A stretch of 17,974 bases of DNA from AWTP1-13 sp035258605 (GTDB lineage: Bacteria > Pseudomonadota > Alphaproteobacteria > Rhizobiales > Hyphomicrobiaceae). Shown piece by piece: positions 1-7,208 of this stretch. Position 1 is the stretch's first letter. Each line of letters starts with the position of its first letter. A program made the translations under genes and the position numbers. The notes beneath the pieces were generated by a model. The model was given only the letters and a program-made list of their open reading frames with translations, was not told the DNA's origin and ran no database searches. The stretch is from the NCBI GenBank assembly GCA_035258605.1, contig DATFXD010000245.1, forward strand, positions 1 through 17,974. The letters run 5' to 3'.

Positions 1-915
1 GCCTTCACCTCGTTTACGGGTGGGACGTTGACCGGCGTCGAGACGGCGACGGCCGACCTCGGCCTTGGCACCGACTCGCTCACCTACACCACGACCGCGA
101 ACCTGACCGTGAACCTGGCAACCGGCTCGGCGTCGGGCTTCACCTCGATCGCGGGCATCGAGAGCGTAACCGGTGGTTCCGGCAATGATGCCCTCACCGG
201 TAGCCTTGGCAATGACTCCCTCACCGGTGGCGTTGGCAACGATACCTTGAATGGCAACGGCGGTACCGACACACTGGTCGGCGGTGCCGGCGACGACACC
301 TACGTCACCGACGGCGGCGACACCTTGACGGAAGCCGCCGGTGCCGGAACCGACACGGTGTTGAGCTCGGCGGTGGCCTTCACGCTCGCCACCAACTTCG
401 AGAACCTGACGTTGACCGGCACCGGCGACATCAGCGGCACCGGCAACGCCGCCGCCAACGTCATCATCGGCAACGTCGGCGCCAACACGCTCTCCGGTGG
501 GGCCGGGGCGGACAACCTATCCGGCGGCGACGGCAATGACGTCCTCATCGGCGGTACCGGCAATGACAATCTGACGGGTGGCGCAGGTCTGGATACCTTC
601 GTGTTTACTGCCTTGAACGAGTCGGGAGTGGGCGTCGGCAACAACGACGTCATCACGGACTTCCAAGGTGATGGTTTAGCCGTCGGCGACATCATCGACC
701 TGTCCTCGATCGACGCCAACGCCGGGGTGGCCGGCAATCAGGCCTTCCAGTTCATCGGCACGGCGGCCTTCTCCGCTGCCGGCCAGCTCCACATCGTGCA
801 ATTGGGAGGTGAGACCTTCCTGCAAGCCAACACCAACGCCAATACTGGTACGATCGAGTTCGAGCTGCGCCTGACGGGCCTCCACAACCTCACGGCCAAC
901 GACTTCGTGCTCTGA
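1..915 (+). CDS. RTX calcium-binding repeat protein, C-terminal part (5' truncated by window edge)
   Basis: The reading frame is open from base 1 and ends at TGA 913-915, so this is the C-terminal ~304 residues of a larger protein. Two blocks of glycine/aspartate nonapeptides (GGxGxDxLx type, such as GGSGNDALTG and GGTGNDNLTG) lie at about 172-297 and 496-597. Between them is a Thr/Asn-rich linker (TDTVLSSAVAFTLATNFENLTLTG region) common in RTX proteins. The tail after the second block (DTFVF...NDVITDF...GDIIDLSSID) resembles the serralysin-type C-terminal beta-roll domain that carries the type I secretion signal. Such repeats bind Ca2+ and fold outside the cell after ABC-type (TolC-dependent) secretion. 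The catalytic or adhesive N-terminal domain is outside the window, so the function is unknown. A TTG at 28 could be mistaken for a start, but the same repeat-protein composition continues upstream of it. The family call is firm; the role is not. Confidence 0.9.
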   Translation, partial: AFTSFTGGTLTGVETATADLGLGTDSLTYTTTANLTVNLATGSASGFTSIAGIESVTGGSGNDALTGSLGNDSLTGGVGNDTLNGNGGTDTLVGGAGDDTYVTDGGDTLTEAAGAGTDTVLSSAVAFTLATNFENLTLTGTGDISGTGNAAANVIIGNVGANTLSGGAGADNLSGGDGNDVLIGGTGNDNLTGGAGLDTFVFTALNESGVGVGNNDVITDFQGDGLAVGDIIDLSSIDANAGVAGNQAFQFIGTAAFSAAGQLHIVQLGGETFLQANTNANTGTIEFELRLTGLHNLTANDFVL

Positions 916-965
916 CGCTGATCGCGGGGGCGGCGTCGGCCGCCCCACCGCATGTCGCAAGGCCG

Positions 966-1004
966 CCGGCCCTCCCCTTGTGCGGGAGGGCCGGTTGTTT
1001 TTTT
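966..1004 (+). terminator. Rho-independent terminator after the RTX gene
   Basis: A perfect 11-bp GC-rich stem (CCGGCCCTCCC at 966-976 pairing with GGGAGGGCCGG at 984-994) with a 7-nt loop is followed by TTGTTTTTTT (995-1004). It lies about 50 bp after the RTX stop codon, in the correct orientation, and insulates the downstream sensor/regulator genes. Confidence 0.93.
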
Positions 1005-1092
1005 GGAGGTCCCGCCGCCGATCCAAACAGCGCCAAGTTGCTGGGTCTCCGCCCACCGCGTGCCGTTGCCGCGCGGTCGCAGGCGCCCGCCC

Positions 1093-1127
1093 GTCTTGCC
1101 CGGAATATGTGTACCTTTGGGCAAGAC
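1093..1127. promoter_or_regulatory. Perfect 9-bp inverted repeat upstream of the sensor gene, candidate operator
   Basis: GTCTTGCCC (1093-1101) and its exact reverse complement GGGCAAGAC (1119-1127) are separated by 17 nt and lie 55 bp before the sensor ATG. There is no T-tract and the loop is long, so it looks more like a protein-binding site than a terminator. The NarL-type regulator encoded just downstream is an obvious candidate ligand, but that is inference. Confidence 0.4.
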
Positions 1128-1181
1128 ATCTTGGACCTAGGGACGCTTTTAGAATCTCTTACGTTGGCCTAACCTGCCAGT

Positions 1182-2573
1182 ATGATTGCCGCCACCCTTG
1201 CCCGCTGGTGCCAAATTGGCGTCCGGGAGTCCGTGTCGCAATGGGCCCGGATTCCGCTGCCGCACCAGCTTGCCGGCATCGCCTCGGCGCTGTTGCTCAG
1301 CGCCATGGCGCTGATCGCCACTTCGGTCAGCGGCAACATTTCCGATGCGCTCGTCAATCGCTACGCCGTCGAGGTCGCGCTCTTCACCGACAGCTTCGTG
1401 GCTCCCCGGGTGCAGGAGCTGGCCGCCCAAGCGACGTTGTCGGAGGGCAAGAAAAAGGAATTGGACGGCTTGTTCTCGCCGGTGGTGATGGGCCGGCCGA
1501 TCCTGAGCTTCCGCATCTGGGTCGACGATCAGATCATCTACAGCAACAGCCGCGAGATGATCGGTCGCCACTTTCCTGCCTCGCCGGCCCGCAGTCGGGC
1601 CTGGGACGGCGGCGTGTCGCCGGAATTGGACCGGCTCGACGGCGACGATGAGGTGCAGATCCGCGCCCTTGGCGTGCACGTGCTCGAGGTCTATGCACCG
1701 CTGCGCCAGGCCGGCACCGGCCGCATCATTGCGCTGGTCGAGACCTACGAGGTGGCGACCAACCTCTATTTGGAGGTACGCGCGGCGCAGGCGCTGATCT
1801 GGCTCACCTTCTCTGGCAGCGCGGCACTGTTCATCTCCTTATTGTTCGTGCTCGCCGGCAAGGGCGCGCGTGAGGTCTCGCGCGCCGACCGGGAGAAGAA
1901 GGAGTTTCGCTTGCGGGTGGGCGGCGCCAACCGGCGCATCTCCGACATGAACGAACTCTATATGCGCCGCGTCGGCACCGAGCTGTTTCGCGGCCCGGTG
2001 CAGCTCGTGGGTGTGGCGCTGTTGAAGCTCGACTCGCTGCGCGCGCTGGTGGCCGAGGTCGATGCCTCGCTCAAGGCGAGGAGCGAGGACATCGACGCCA
2101 TCAAGGGCGCCCTCGACGAGGCCCTGACCGAGATCAGGACCCTGTCGGAAAGCCTGCTTCCCTCCAAGCTGCCGCAGCTGTCGCTGGCGCAAACCATCCG
2201 CGCCGCCGTGCGCCGGCACGAGCGTCAGACCGGCGCCGCGGTGACCTGCGAAATAGCCGAGCTGCCGCACCAGGTGCCGTTTTCCGTCAAAACCTGCCTC
2301 TATCGGTTCGTGCGCGAGGCGCTCGACAAGGACCGCCGGCACACCGATGCTCAGGTCGTGCGCATTGCCTGCCGCGGCGATCTGCTTAAGGTCGAGGTCG
2401 AGCGGACCGCCGCCGCCGGATCGCTCAGCGCGCCCCGCGATCAAGCGTGGTTGCGCACCTTTCAAGACCGGGTGGAGGCGATCGGCGGTGAGCTCCTGAT
2501 CCGGGCCCGGCCCAACACCATTTCCTACACGGCACAATTCAAAATCGACGAGCTGGAGGCCCTCCTTGGCTGA
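1182..2573 (+). CDS. Membrane sensor related to histidine kinases, with degenerate catalytic motifs
   Basis: A 463-aa protein with a membrane helix at residues ~30-49, a periplasmic region of ~150 residues (FTDSFVAPRVQEL start), a second helix at ~204-226 and a cytoplasmic kinase-like region. The dimerisation segment RRVGTELFRGPVQLVGVALL (262-281) aligns with the HPK7-type motif R-[IV]-G-x-[ED]-L-H-D-G-P-[AV]-Q-L. The acceptor His is Phe269 and the next Asp is Arg270. In the ATPase region EALDKDRRH (379-387) stands where E-A-L-x-N-A-x-x-H is expected, so the N-box Asn is Lys. The G1 Asp-x-Gly pattern is missing (ERTAAAGSL, 407-415), and the G2 glycines are gone (AWLRTFQDRVEAIGGEL). It is therefore probably unable to bind ATP or autophosphorylate, yet it keeps an open frame and overlaps its regulator gene by 8 bp. 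No good Shine-Dalgarno precedes the ATG. It may act as an allosteric partner or phosphatase for the regulator. Confidence 0.85.
   Translation: MIAATLARWCQIGVRESVSQWARIPLPHQLAGIASALLLSAMALIATSVSGNISDALVNRYAVEVALFTDSFVAPRVQELAAQATLSEGKKKELDGLFSPVVMGRPILSFRIWVDDQIIYSNSREMIGRHFPASPARSRAWDGGVSPELDRLDGDDEVQIRALGVHVLEVYAPLRQAGTGRIIALVETYEVATNLYLEVRAAQALIWLTFSGSAALFISLLFVLAGKGAREVSRADREKKEFRLRVGGANRRISDMNELYMRRVGTELFRGPVQLVGVALLKLDSLRALVAEVDASLKARSEDIDAIKGALDEALTEIRTLSESLLPSKLPQLSLAQTIRAAVRRHERQTGAAVTCEIAELPHQVPFSVKTCLYRFVREALDKDRRHTDAQVVRIACRGDLLKVEVERTAAAGSLSAPRDQAWLRTFQDRVEAIGGELLIRARPNTISYTAQFKIDELEALLG
2555..2568 (+). promoter_or_regulatory. Ribosome binding site that fixes the TTG start of the response regulator
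   Basis: GGAGG (2555-2559) lies 6 nt ahead of TTG 2566-2568, inside the 3' end of the sensor gene. It gives a full N-terminal beta strand (MADRIRVALLDNH), as expected for a receiver domain. No ATG or GTG gives an equally complete domain. Confidence 0.7.
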
Positions 2574-3210
2574 CCGAATCCGCGTGGCCCTACTGGACAA
2601 CCACCCCCTGTTCCGGCGCGGCATCCACGATGCCCTGGCCGGCACCAAACTCAGTATCGTGGCCGAAGGCGAGGCTACCGAGGATGCCTTCCAGGCCGCG
2701 CTCAAGAAGAAGCCCGAGATCGTGCTGATGGACATCGACGGCGAGGGCGACGGCATTAGGCTGGCCGAGCGCATCCTCGTCAATCTGACCAGCGCCAAGG
2801 TGGTGATTCTCACCGCCTCCAGTGACGAGGAGGACATCGCGGAAGCGCTGCGCATCGGCGTCCATGGCTATATCCTGAAAGGGGTCGGCGCCGTCGAGCT
2901 GGTCACCGCGCTCGAGGGCATCTATGACGGTCAGCCTTACATCACGCCGGCGCTGGCGACTCGGCTGTTGCTGCGCGACAAGGGCCAGTCGCTGCGGCCA
3001 AGCAAGGACAAGGAGCTGGTGTTCACCTCGCGCGACAAGCAGGTGCTGGGACACCTGGCCGAGGGCCTCACCAATGAGGAGATCGCCGATCGCCTCGGCC
3101 TCAACACCCGCACCATCAAGCATTATCTGACCGGCGTGTTTCGCAAAATGCGGGTGCGCAATCGTGTCGAGGCCGTGGTACGCGCCAAGGCCATGGGCAT
3201 TTGCAACTGA
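2566..3210 (+). CDS. NarL/FixJ-family response regulator (receiver plus LuxR-type HTH)
   Basis: A 214-aa two-domain regulator. The receiver (about 1-120) has an intact phosphorylation pocket: acidic Asp11, phospho-acceptor Asp56 in VLMDID, Thr83 in ILTAS and Lys105 in YILKG. The C-terminal domain (about 150-207) has the LuxR-type HTH pattern LTNEEIADRLGLNTRTIKHY followed by the dimer helix. The start is TTG at 2566, overlapping the sensor gene by 8 bp; GGAGG at 2555-2559 lies 6 nt before it and supports this choice. The overlap implies translational coupling with the degenerate kinase. It is expected to be a phosphorylation-dependent DNA-binding activator or repressor. The Liv operon beginning 172 bp downstream is the most likely target by position, and the inverted repeat at 1093-1127 may be an autoregulatory site. 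Because the receiver is intact while its partner kinase is not, phosphate may come from another kinase or a small phosphodonor. Confidence 0.92.
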   Translation: MADRIRVALLDNHPLFRRGIHDALAGTKLSIVAEGEATEDAFQAALKKKPEIVLMDIDGEGDGIRLAERILVNLTSAKVVILTASSDEEDIAEALRIGVHGYILKGVGAVELVTALEGIYDGQPYITPALATRLLLRDKGQSLRPSKDKELVFTSRDKQVLGHLAEGLTNEEIADRLGLNTRTIKHYLTGVFRKMRVRNRVEAVVRAKAMGICN

Positions 3211-3382
3211 GCTGCGACTGGCGTGACCCGTCCCGCGCCCGCGCGTTCCCTCGCCATGCGCCATCCGCCGTGCTGGTGGGTGAGCCGCCGTTCTTGACCC
3301 TCGCCGCGCTCGGCTGCAACCTGTCATCGGGGCTGCCTCGCCCACCCAACAAACGGCGCCAAAACCCGGAGGAAAACGGTCC

Positions 3383-4549
3383 ATGATCGGGAAGTTCAAG
3401 TTAGCTGTGCTGATCGCGGCGCTGATGCCGGTGGCACTCGGTGCCGCCCAGGCGCAGGAGACGCTCAAAATCGGCGGCATCGGTCCCCTGTCCGGCGGCG
3501 GCACGGCATGGGGGCTCGCGGCCCAGCGCGGCATGGAGATTGCCATCGAGGAGATCAATCGCGGCGGCGGCGTCAAGGCCGAGGGCAAGACCTGGAAGCT
3601 CGAGCTCGTGATGTACGACGACCAGTACACCGGTGCCGGCGGCAAAGCCGCGGCCGAGCGGCTCGTCAATCAGGACAAGGTCAAGTTCATCATCGGGCCG
3701 GTTGGCTCGCCGCCCGCGCTCGGCGTCATCAGCGTTACCAACCCGGCCAAGGTGATCGCACTGACCAACGGCTATGCGCCGCAGATCCTGAAGAACGACA
3801 CCAAGGACCCCTATAACTTCCGCATCTATCCAACCAACATCGAGTTCGGGCCGCCGCTCATCAAATGGCTGAAGGACAACGCCCCCGAGGTTAAAAAGGT
3901 GGCGATGCTGGCGCCCAACGATGCCGTCGGCCAGTCGGTTGCCGGCGCCCTTGCCGAGGACTACCGCAAGCAGGGCTTCGAGGTCACGATTGAGCTGTTT
4001 GAGCGCGGCATCAAGGAGTTCACGCCGCTGATCCTGCGCATGATGGCCCAGAAGGTCGATGCCTTCGAGTTCGACGGCAACTCCCCCGGCGACGCCGGCC
4101 TGATGCTAAAGCAGATCCGCCAGGCCGGCTTTAAGGGCAAGGTCATTCAGATCGGGGGGCCTGGATCCGACGAAATCATCGAGATCGCCGGCGCCGCGGC
4201 GGAGGGTTTCCTTTCCTATGGCGTGTTCGACTGGGATACGCCGGCCGGCAAGAAGCTGCGCCCGATCTACGAACAAAAGTACGGCAAGGGCATCATCAAC
4301 CAGTTCATGCCGGCCTTCTATCACACGGTGTTTTTGCTGGTCGATGCCATCAAACGCGCCGATTCCACCGACACCGACAAAGTGCGCAGTGCGCTTGATG
4401 CCATGGACGGCTTCGATGCCGGCATTTACGGCCCGGTGCGATGGACCGGCAAGGACAGCTACGGCGTCAATCGCCAGCTGATGTTCACCTATTACCTGGC
4501 CGAAGTGAAAGACGGCAAACTGGTGACCAAAGCCAAGTTCGTGCCATAA
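3383..4549 (+). CDS. Liv-type ABC transporter periplasmic substrate-binding protein
   Basis: A 388-aa protein of the periplasmic leucine-binding (Peripla_BP_6) class. A Sec signal peptide spans about residues 1-24 (MIGKFKLAVLIAALMPVALG, then AAQA/QE as likely cleavage site). The mature protein opens with LKIGGIGPLSGGGTAWG, the usual first strand and ligand-binding loop. It continues with GMEIAIEEINRGGGV, the family's conserved helix, and FIIGPVGSPPALGVISVTNPAKV. Length is typical of the family. GGAGG at 3368-3372 lies 10 nt before the ATG. It heads a five-gene importer operon and would capture the solute for LivHMGF. The family binds branched-chain amino acids but also amides, urea, aromatic acids and other small carboxylates, so the ligand cannot be named here. 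The upstream sensor/regulator pair probably controls it. Confidence 0.93.
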   Translation: MIGKFKLAVLIAALMPVALGAAQAQETLKIGGIGPLSGGGTAWGLAAQRGMEIAIEEINRGGGVKAEGKTWKLELVMYDDQYTGAGGKAAAERLVNQDKVKFIIGPVGSPPALGVISVTNPAKVIALTNGYAPQILKNDTKDPYNFRIYPTNIEFGPPLIKWLKDNAPEVKKVAMLAPNDAVGQSVAGALAEDYRKQGFEVTIELFERGIKEFTPLILRMMAQKVDAFEFDGNSPGDAGLMLKQIRQAGFKGKVIQIGGPGSDEIIEIAGAAAEGFLSYGVFDWDTPAGKKLRPIYEQKYGKGIINQFMPAFYHTVFLLVDAIKRADSTDTDKVRSALDAMDGFDAGIYGPVRWTGKDSYGVNRQLMFTYYLAEVKDGKLVTKAKFVP

Positions 4550-4591
4550 CCCTGATCCGCCTGTGCTCGGGCGCCGCAGTGCAGGCGCGGT

Positions 4592-4607
4592 AAGGAAGGC
4601 CCCCTTG
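4592..4607 (+). promoter_or_regulatory. Ribosome binding site and TTG start of livH
   Basis: AAGGAAGG (4592-4599) is followed after 5 nt by TTG (4605-4607). An in-frame GTG at 4563 would add 14 Arg/Ala-rich residues with no comparable Shine-Dalgarno. TTG gives MFNATILGQVFVNAVGLSAI, the N-terminus expected for LivH permeases. Confidence 0.65.
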
Positions 4608-5474
4608 TTCAACGCCACCATCCTCGGTCAGGTGTTCGTCAACGCTGTCGGCCTGAGCGCGATCTACATTCTGGTGGCGCTGGGTTTCACCTTGCTGTTC
4701 GGCATCATGCGGGTGGTCAACTTCGCGCATGGCGAATTTGCCATGCTCGGTGCCTTCGCCCTGTTTCATTTGATCAAGGACTGGCATTGGCCGTGGCTGT
4801 TGGCACTGCCGGTGGGCGTGACCGCCGTCGCGCTCGCCTCCTTGCTGCTCGAATGGCTGGTGTTCCGCTGGTTCTACCAGCGCATGTTCGAGAGCATGAT
4901 CGGCCTGCTCGGCCTCAATATGATGATGATGTTCGGTGCCGTCCTGCTGTGGGACGTGCACGAGCGCAACATTCCCGCGATCTCGAACGAGGTGTTGATG
5001 CTGGGCGACATTATCGTGCCCGTCGACCGCCTGATCGTGGTGGCGATCGCGGTGGTGGCGCTGGCGCTGTTTTATGCCTTCATCCGTGGCACGCGCGCCG
5101 GGCTTGCGATGCGGGCGGCGGCGCAGGACCTCGAGATCGCCGAAACCCAGGGCGTCGATACGCGCCGCATCTACAAAATCGCCTTCTTCGTGGCGATCTT
5201 GCTGGCGGCGTTGGCCGGTGCGCTGTGGGGGCAAATCTACGCGGTGTCGCCGCTGCTGGGCGAACGCCCGCTGCTGATGGCCTTCATCGTCGTCATCCTG
5301 GGCGGCATGGGATCGATCCCGGGAGCGGCGCTGGGTGGGCTGCTGCTCGGCTTCACCGAGAGTTTCGTTGGTACGTTCTACGGTGCCGCCGCCTCCGCCT
5401 TCCTGACGTTCGGCGTGGTGATCGGGCTATTGATCGTACGACCGTGGGGTATCCTCGGCACTCCGGAAGCCTAA
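4605..5474 (+). CDS. livH: Branched-chain amino acid-type ABC transporter permease, LivH family
   Basis: A 289-aa inner-membrane permease from the preferred TTG start. Hydrophobic helices run along the whole length. LYILVALGFTLLFGIMRVVNFAHGEFAMLGAF-type sequence near the N-terminus (from about residue 17) is the LivH hallmark. The cytoplasmic ABC-contact loop sits around AGLAMRAAAQDLEIAETQGVD, and the C-terminal segment around VVILGGMGSIPGA is also family-typical. It pairs with LivM to form the channel for the solute delivered by the upstream binding protein. It follows that gene by 55 bp and precedes livM by 4 bp, so all are surely co-transcribed. Substrate specificity cannot be inferred from the permease. 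Confidence 0.92.
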   Translation: MFNATILGQVFVNAVGLSAIYILVALGFTLLFGIMRVVNFAHGEFAMLGAFALFHLIKDWHWPWLLALPVGVTAVALASLLLEWLVFRWFYQRMFESMIGLLGLNMMMMFGAVLLWDVHERNIPAISNEVLMLGDIIVPVDRLIVVAIAVVALALFYAFIRGTRAGLAMRAAAQDLEIAETQGVDTRRIYKIAFFVAILLAALAGALWGQIYAVSPLLGERPLLMAFIVVILGGMGSIPGAALGGLLLGFTESFVGTFYGAAASAFLTFGVVIGLLIVRPWGILGTPEA

Positions 5475-5478
5475 CGCC

Positions 5479-6432
5479 ATGACCCCGCAACCTCGTCAGC
5501 GCCTGCTGTGGATCGTGGCGGCCGTGTTCCTGATCGGCTGGCCCTGGCTGACGGAGGACAAATTCCTGCACCACGTCGGCGTGCTGATCGTCATCACCTC
5601 GATCGCCGCCGCCTCGCTGCACCTCATCATCCGCACCGGGCACGTCAGCCTGTGCCACACGGCCTTCATGGGCTTCGGCGCCTACGGCTCGACCATCAGC
5701 GTCATGCAATTTGCCATGCCGTGGCCGGTCGGTCTGCTGGTCGGCATGGGGCTTGCCGCCGGCGTTGCCGCCCTGATCGGGCCGATCGTGCTGCGCCTGA
5801 CCGGCAAGTACTTCGTGCTCATCACCTTCCTGTTGGGTGAGGTCGTGCGCATGGCGATCGTTGAGAATGCGGCCATTACCGGCGGCTCGAATGGCATTTT
5901 CAACATTCCGCCGCCTTTTCCGTTCCTCACCAACAATCGCGCCTACTACTATTTCGCTCTCGCCTTCGCCGTGCTGGGCGTCGGCTTCTGCGCCCGGCTG
6001 CTGACCAGCGAGTTCGGCCGGGCGATGGATGCGGTACGCGAGGCCGAGCGGCTGGCGGAATGCTCCGGCGTGCCGGTGATCCGGCTGAAGGTGACGGTGT
6101 TCATCCTTGCCTGTGCCCTTGCCGGCATGGCCGGATCACTGCAAGCCCACTACATCCGCTTCGTCGGCCCGGAAGCCTACTCGGGGTTCCAGTCGCTGAA
6201 CCTGGTGGTGATGAACGTCATCGGCGGCATGTCGAGCCTGTGGGGGGCGATGCTGGGCACGGTGTTCATGGTGACCTTGCCGGAGCTGTTGCGCGGCTAC
6301 GTCAACCTGCAGCAAATCATGTTCGGCGCCATCCTGTTCGCCACCATGGCCTTCCTGCCGGGTGGCCTGATCGAGGCCGGCCGGCGCGTGGCGGCGTTTT
6401 TGCGCAGCCGCTGGCCGAGCACCGCCTCATGA
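5479..6432 (+). CDS. livM: Branched-chain amino acid-type ABC transporter permease, LivM family
   Basis: A 317-aa polytopic permease, the second half of the membrane channel. Diagnostic stretches are IRTGHVSLCHTAFMGFGAYG (the LivM counterpart of the N-S-G-Q-L-S-x-G-x-x-A-F-x-G-x-G-A-Y motif), RLTGKYFVLITFLLGEVVRM, ITGGSNGIFNIPPP and the EAA-like ABC-contact loop MDAVREAERLAECSGVPV. The C-terminal YSGFQSLNLVVMNVIGGMSS is also conserved. The ATG at 5479 has GGAAG at 5465-5469, 9 nt upstream. Its stop TGA overlaps the ATG of livG in an ATGA junction at 6429-6432. Length and order match standard Liv operons. Confidence 0.93.
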   Translation: MTPQPRQRLLWIVAAVFLIGWPWLTEDKFLHHVGVLIVITSIAAASLHLIIRTGHVSLCHTAFMGFGAYGSTISVMQFAMPWPVGLLVGMGLAAGVAALIGPIVLRLTGKYFVLITFLLGEVVRMAIVENAAITGGSNGIFNIPPPFPFLTNNRAYYYFALAFAVLGVGFCARLLTSEFGRAMDAVREAERLAECSGVPVIRLKVTVFILACALAGMAGSLQAHYIRFVGPEAYSGFQSLNLVVMNVIGGMSSLWGAMLGTVFMVTLPELLRGYVNLQQIMFGAILFATMAFLPGGLIEAGRRVAAFLRSRWPSTAS

Positions 6433-7208
6433 GCGAGCTGCTCGCGGTCCACAAGTTGTGCAAGCGCTTCGGCGGACTCGAGGCCGTGTCGAACCTGAGC
6501 TTCAAGGTCGCCGAGGGCGAAATTCTGGGTATCATCGGGCCCAACGGCGCCGGCAAGACCACGGCCGTCAACCTCGTTTGCGGCGTCATTGCGCCGAGCA
6601 GCGGCCGCATCCAATTGGCTGGTCGCGACGCAACCGGGCTGGCGCCGCATGTCCTGGTCGCGCGCGGCCTGGTACGCACCTTCCAGGCAACCACGGTCTA
6701 CGCCAATCGCAGCGTGCGCGAGAACCTGCTGCGCGGGGCCTATCGGGAAATCTACCCGGGCTTCCTCGCCAGCCTGGTCGGGGGCAACAAGGCCCGCGAG
6801 CGACGGGCCCGCGCCCACCAGCACGTCGAGGAGGTCATGCAATGGCTCGATCTGAAGCGGGTCGAAACGCAGATCGCGAGCAACCTGCCCTACGGCTTCC
6901 AAAAGGTGCTGGGCATGGGCATCGGGCTGGCGGCGCGGCCGCGCCTGATCATGCTCGATGAACCGGCGGCGGGGCTTTCGGCCGAGGAGACGGACCACGT
7001 GCGCGACACCATCCGGCTGGTGCGGGAGCGCGGCATCTCGGTGGTCACCATCGACCACAACATGCGCTTTATCAGCGACCTGTGCGACCGCGTCCTGGTC
7101 ATGGCGCAGGGGCGCGAACTGGCGCAAGGCAGCCCCCGCGAGGTGTTGCGCCAGCCGGCAGTGATCGAGGCTTATCTCGGCAAGCGCTATGTCCAAGCTG
7201 CTGATTGA
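6429..7208 (+). CDS. livG: Liv-type ABC transporter ATP-binding protein, LivG family
   Basis: A 259-aa ATPase. It has Walker A GPNGAGKT (37-44), Q-loop Gln86 in RTFQATTVYANRSVREN, Walker B LIMLDE (173-178) and switch His210 in VVTIDHNM. The ABC signature is unusual: LPYGFQK (153-159) where LivG proteins normally have L-[SP]-Y-G-Q-Q-[RK], so the Gln after Gly is Phe. Whether this lowers ATPase activity is unknown; LivF has a regular signature. The frame is open upstream to 6060, but that part is an off-frame reading of livM. ATG 6429 gives the canonical MSELLAVHKLCKRFGG start and overlaps the livM stop codon. The 3' end overlaps livF by 20 bp, so translation is coupled. It acts at the cytoplasmic face of LivHM. 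Confidence 0.94.
   Translation: MSELLAVHKLCKRFGGLEAVSNLSFKVAEGEILGIIGPNGAGKTTAVNLVCGVIAPSSGRIQLAGRDATGLAPHVLVARGLVRTFQATTVYANRSVRENLLRGAYREIYPGFLASLVGGNKARERRARAHQHVEEVMQWLDLKRVETQIASNLPYGFQKVLGMGIGLAARPRLIMLDEPAAGLSAEETDHVRDTIRLVRERGISVVTIDHNMRFISDLCDRVLVMAQGRELAQGSPREVLRQPAVIEAYLGKRYVQAAD

Noticed and set aside
172..597. Tandem DNA repeats in the first 600 bases considered as a CRISPR or satellite array
   Set aside because: The periodicity is in-frame and explained by the RTX nonapeptides of a coding sequence.
1839..2855. 338-codon minus-strand frame opposite the sensor and regulator
   Set aside because: Antisense shadow; the plus-strand receiver and HTH domains are unmistakable.
3294..3322. 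TTGACC followed 17 bp later by CAACCT as a promoter for the Liv operon
   Set aside because: The -35 is good but the -10 matches consensus poorly; co-transcription from the sensor promoter is equally possible.
6060..6428. In-frame upstream extension of LivG (123 codons)
   Set aside because: It lies inside livM in another frame and reads as Arg/Pro-rich sequence. The ATG at 6429 gives the normal LivG N-terminus.
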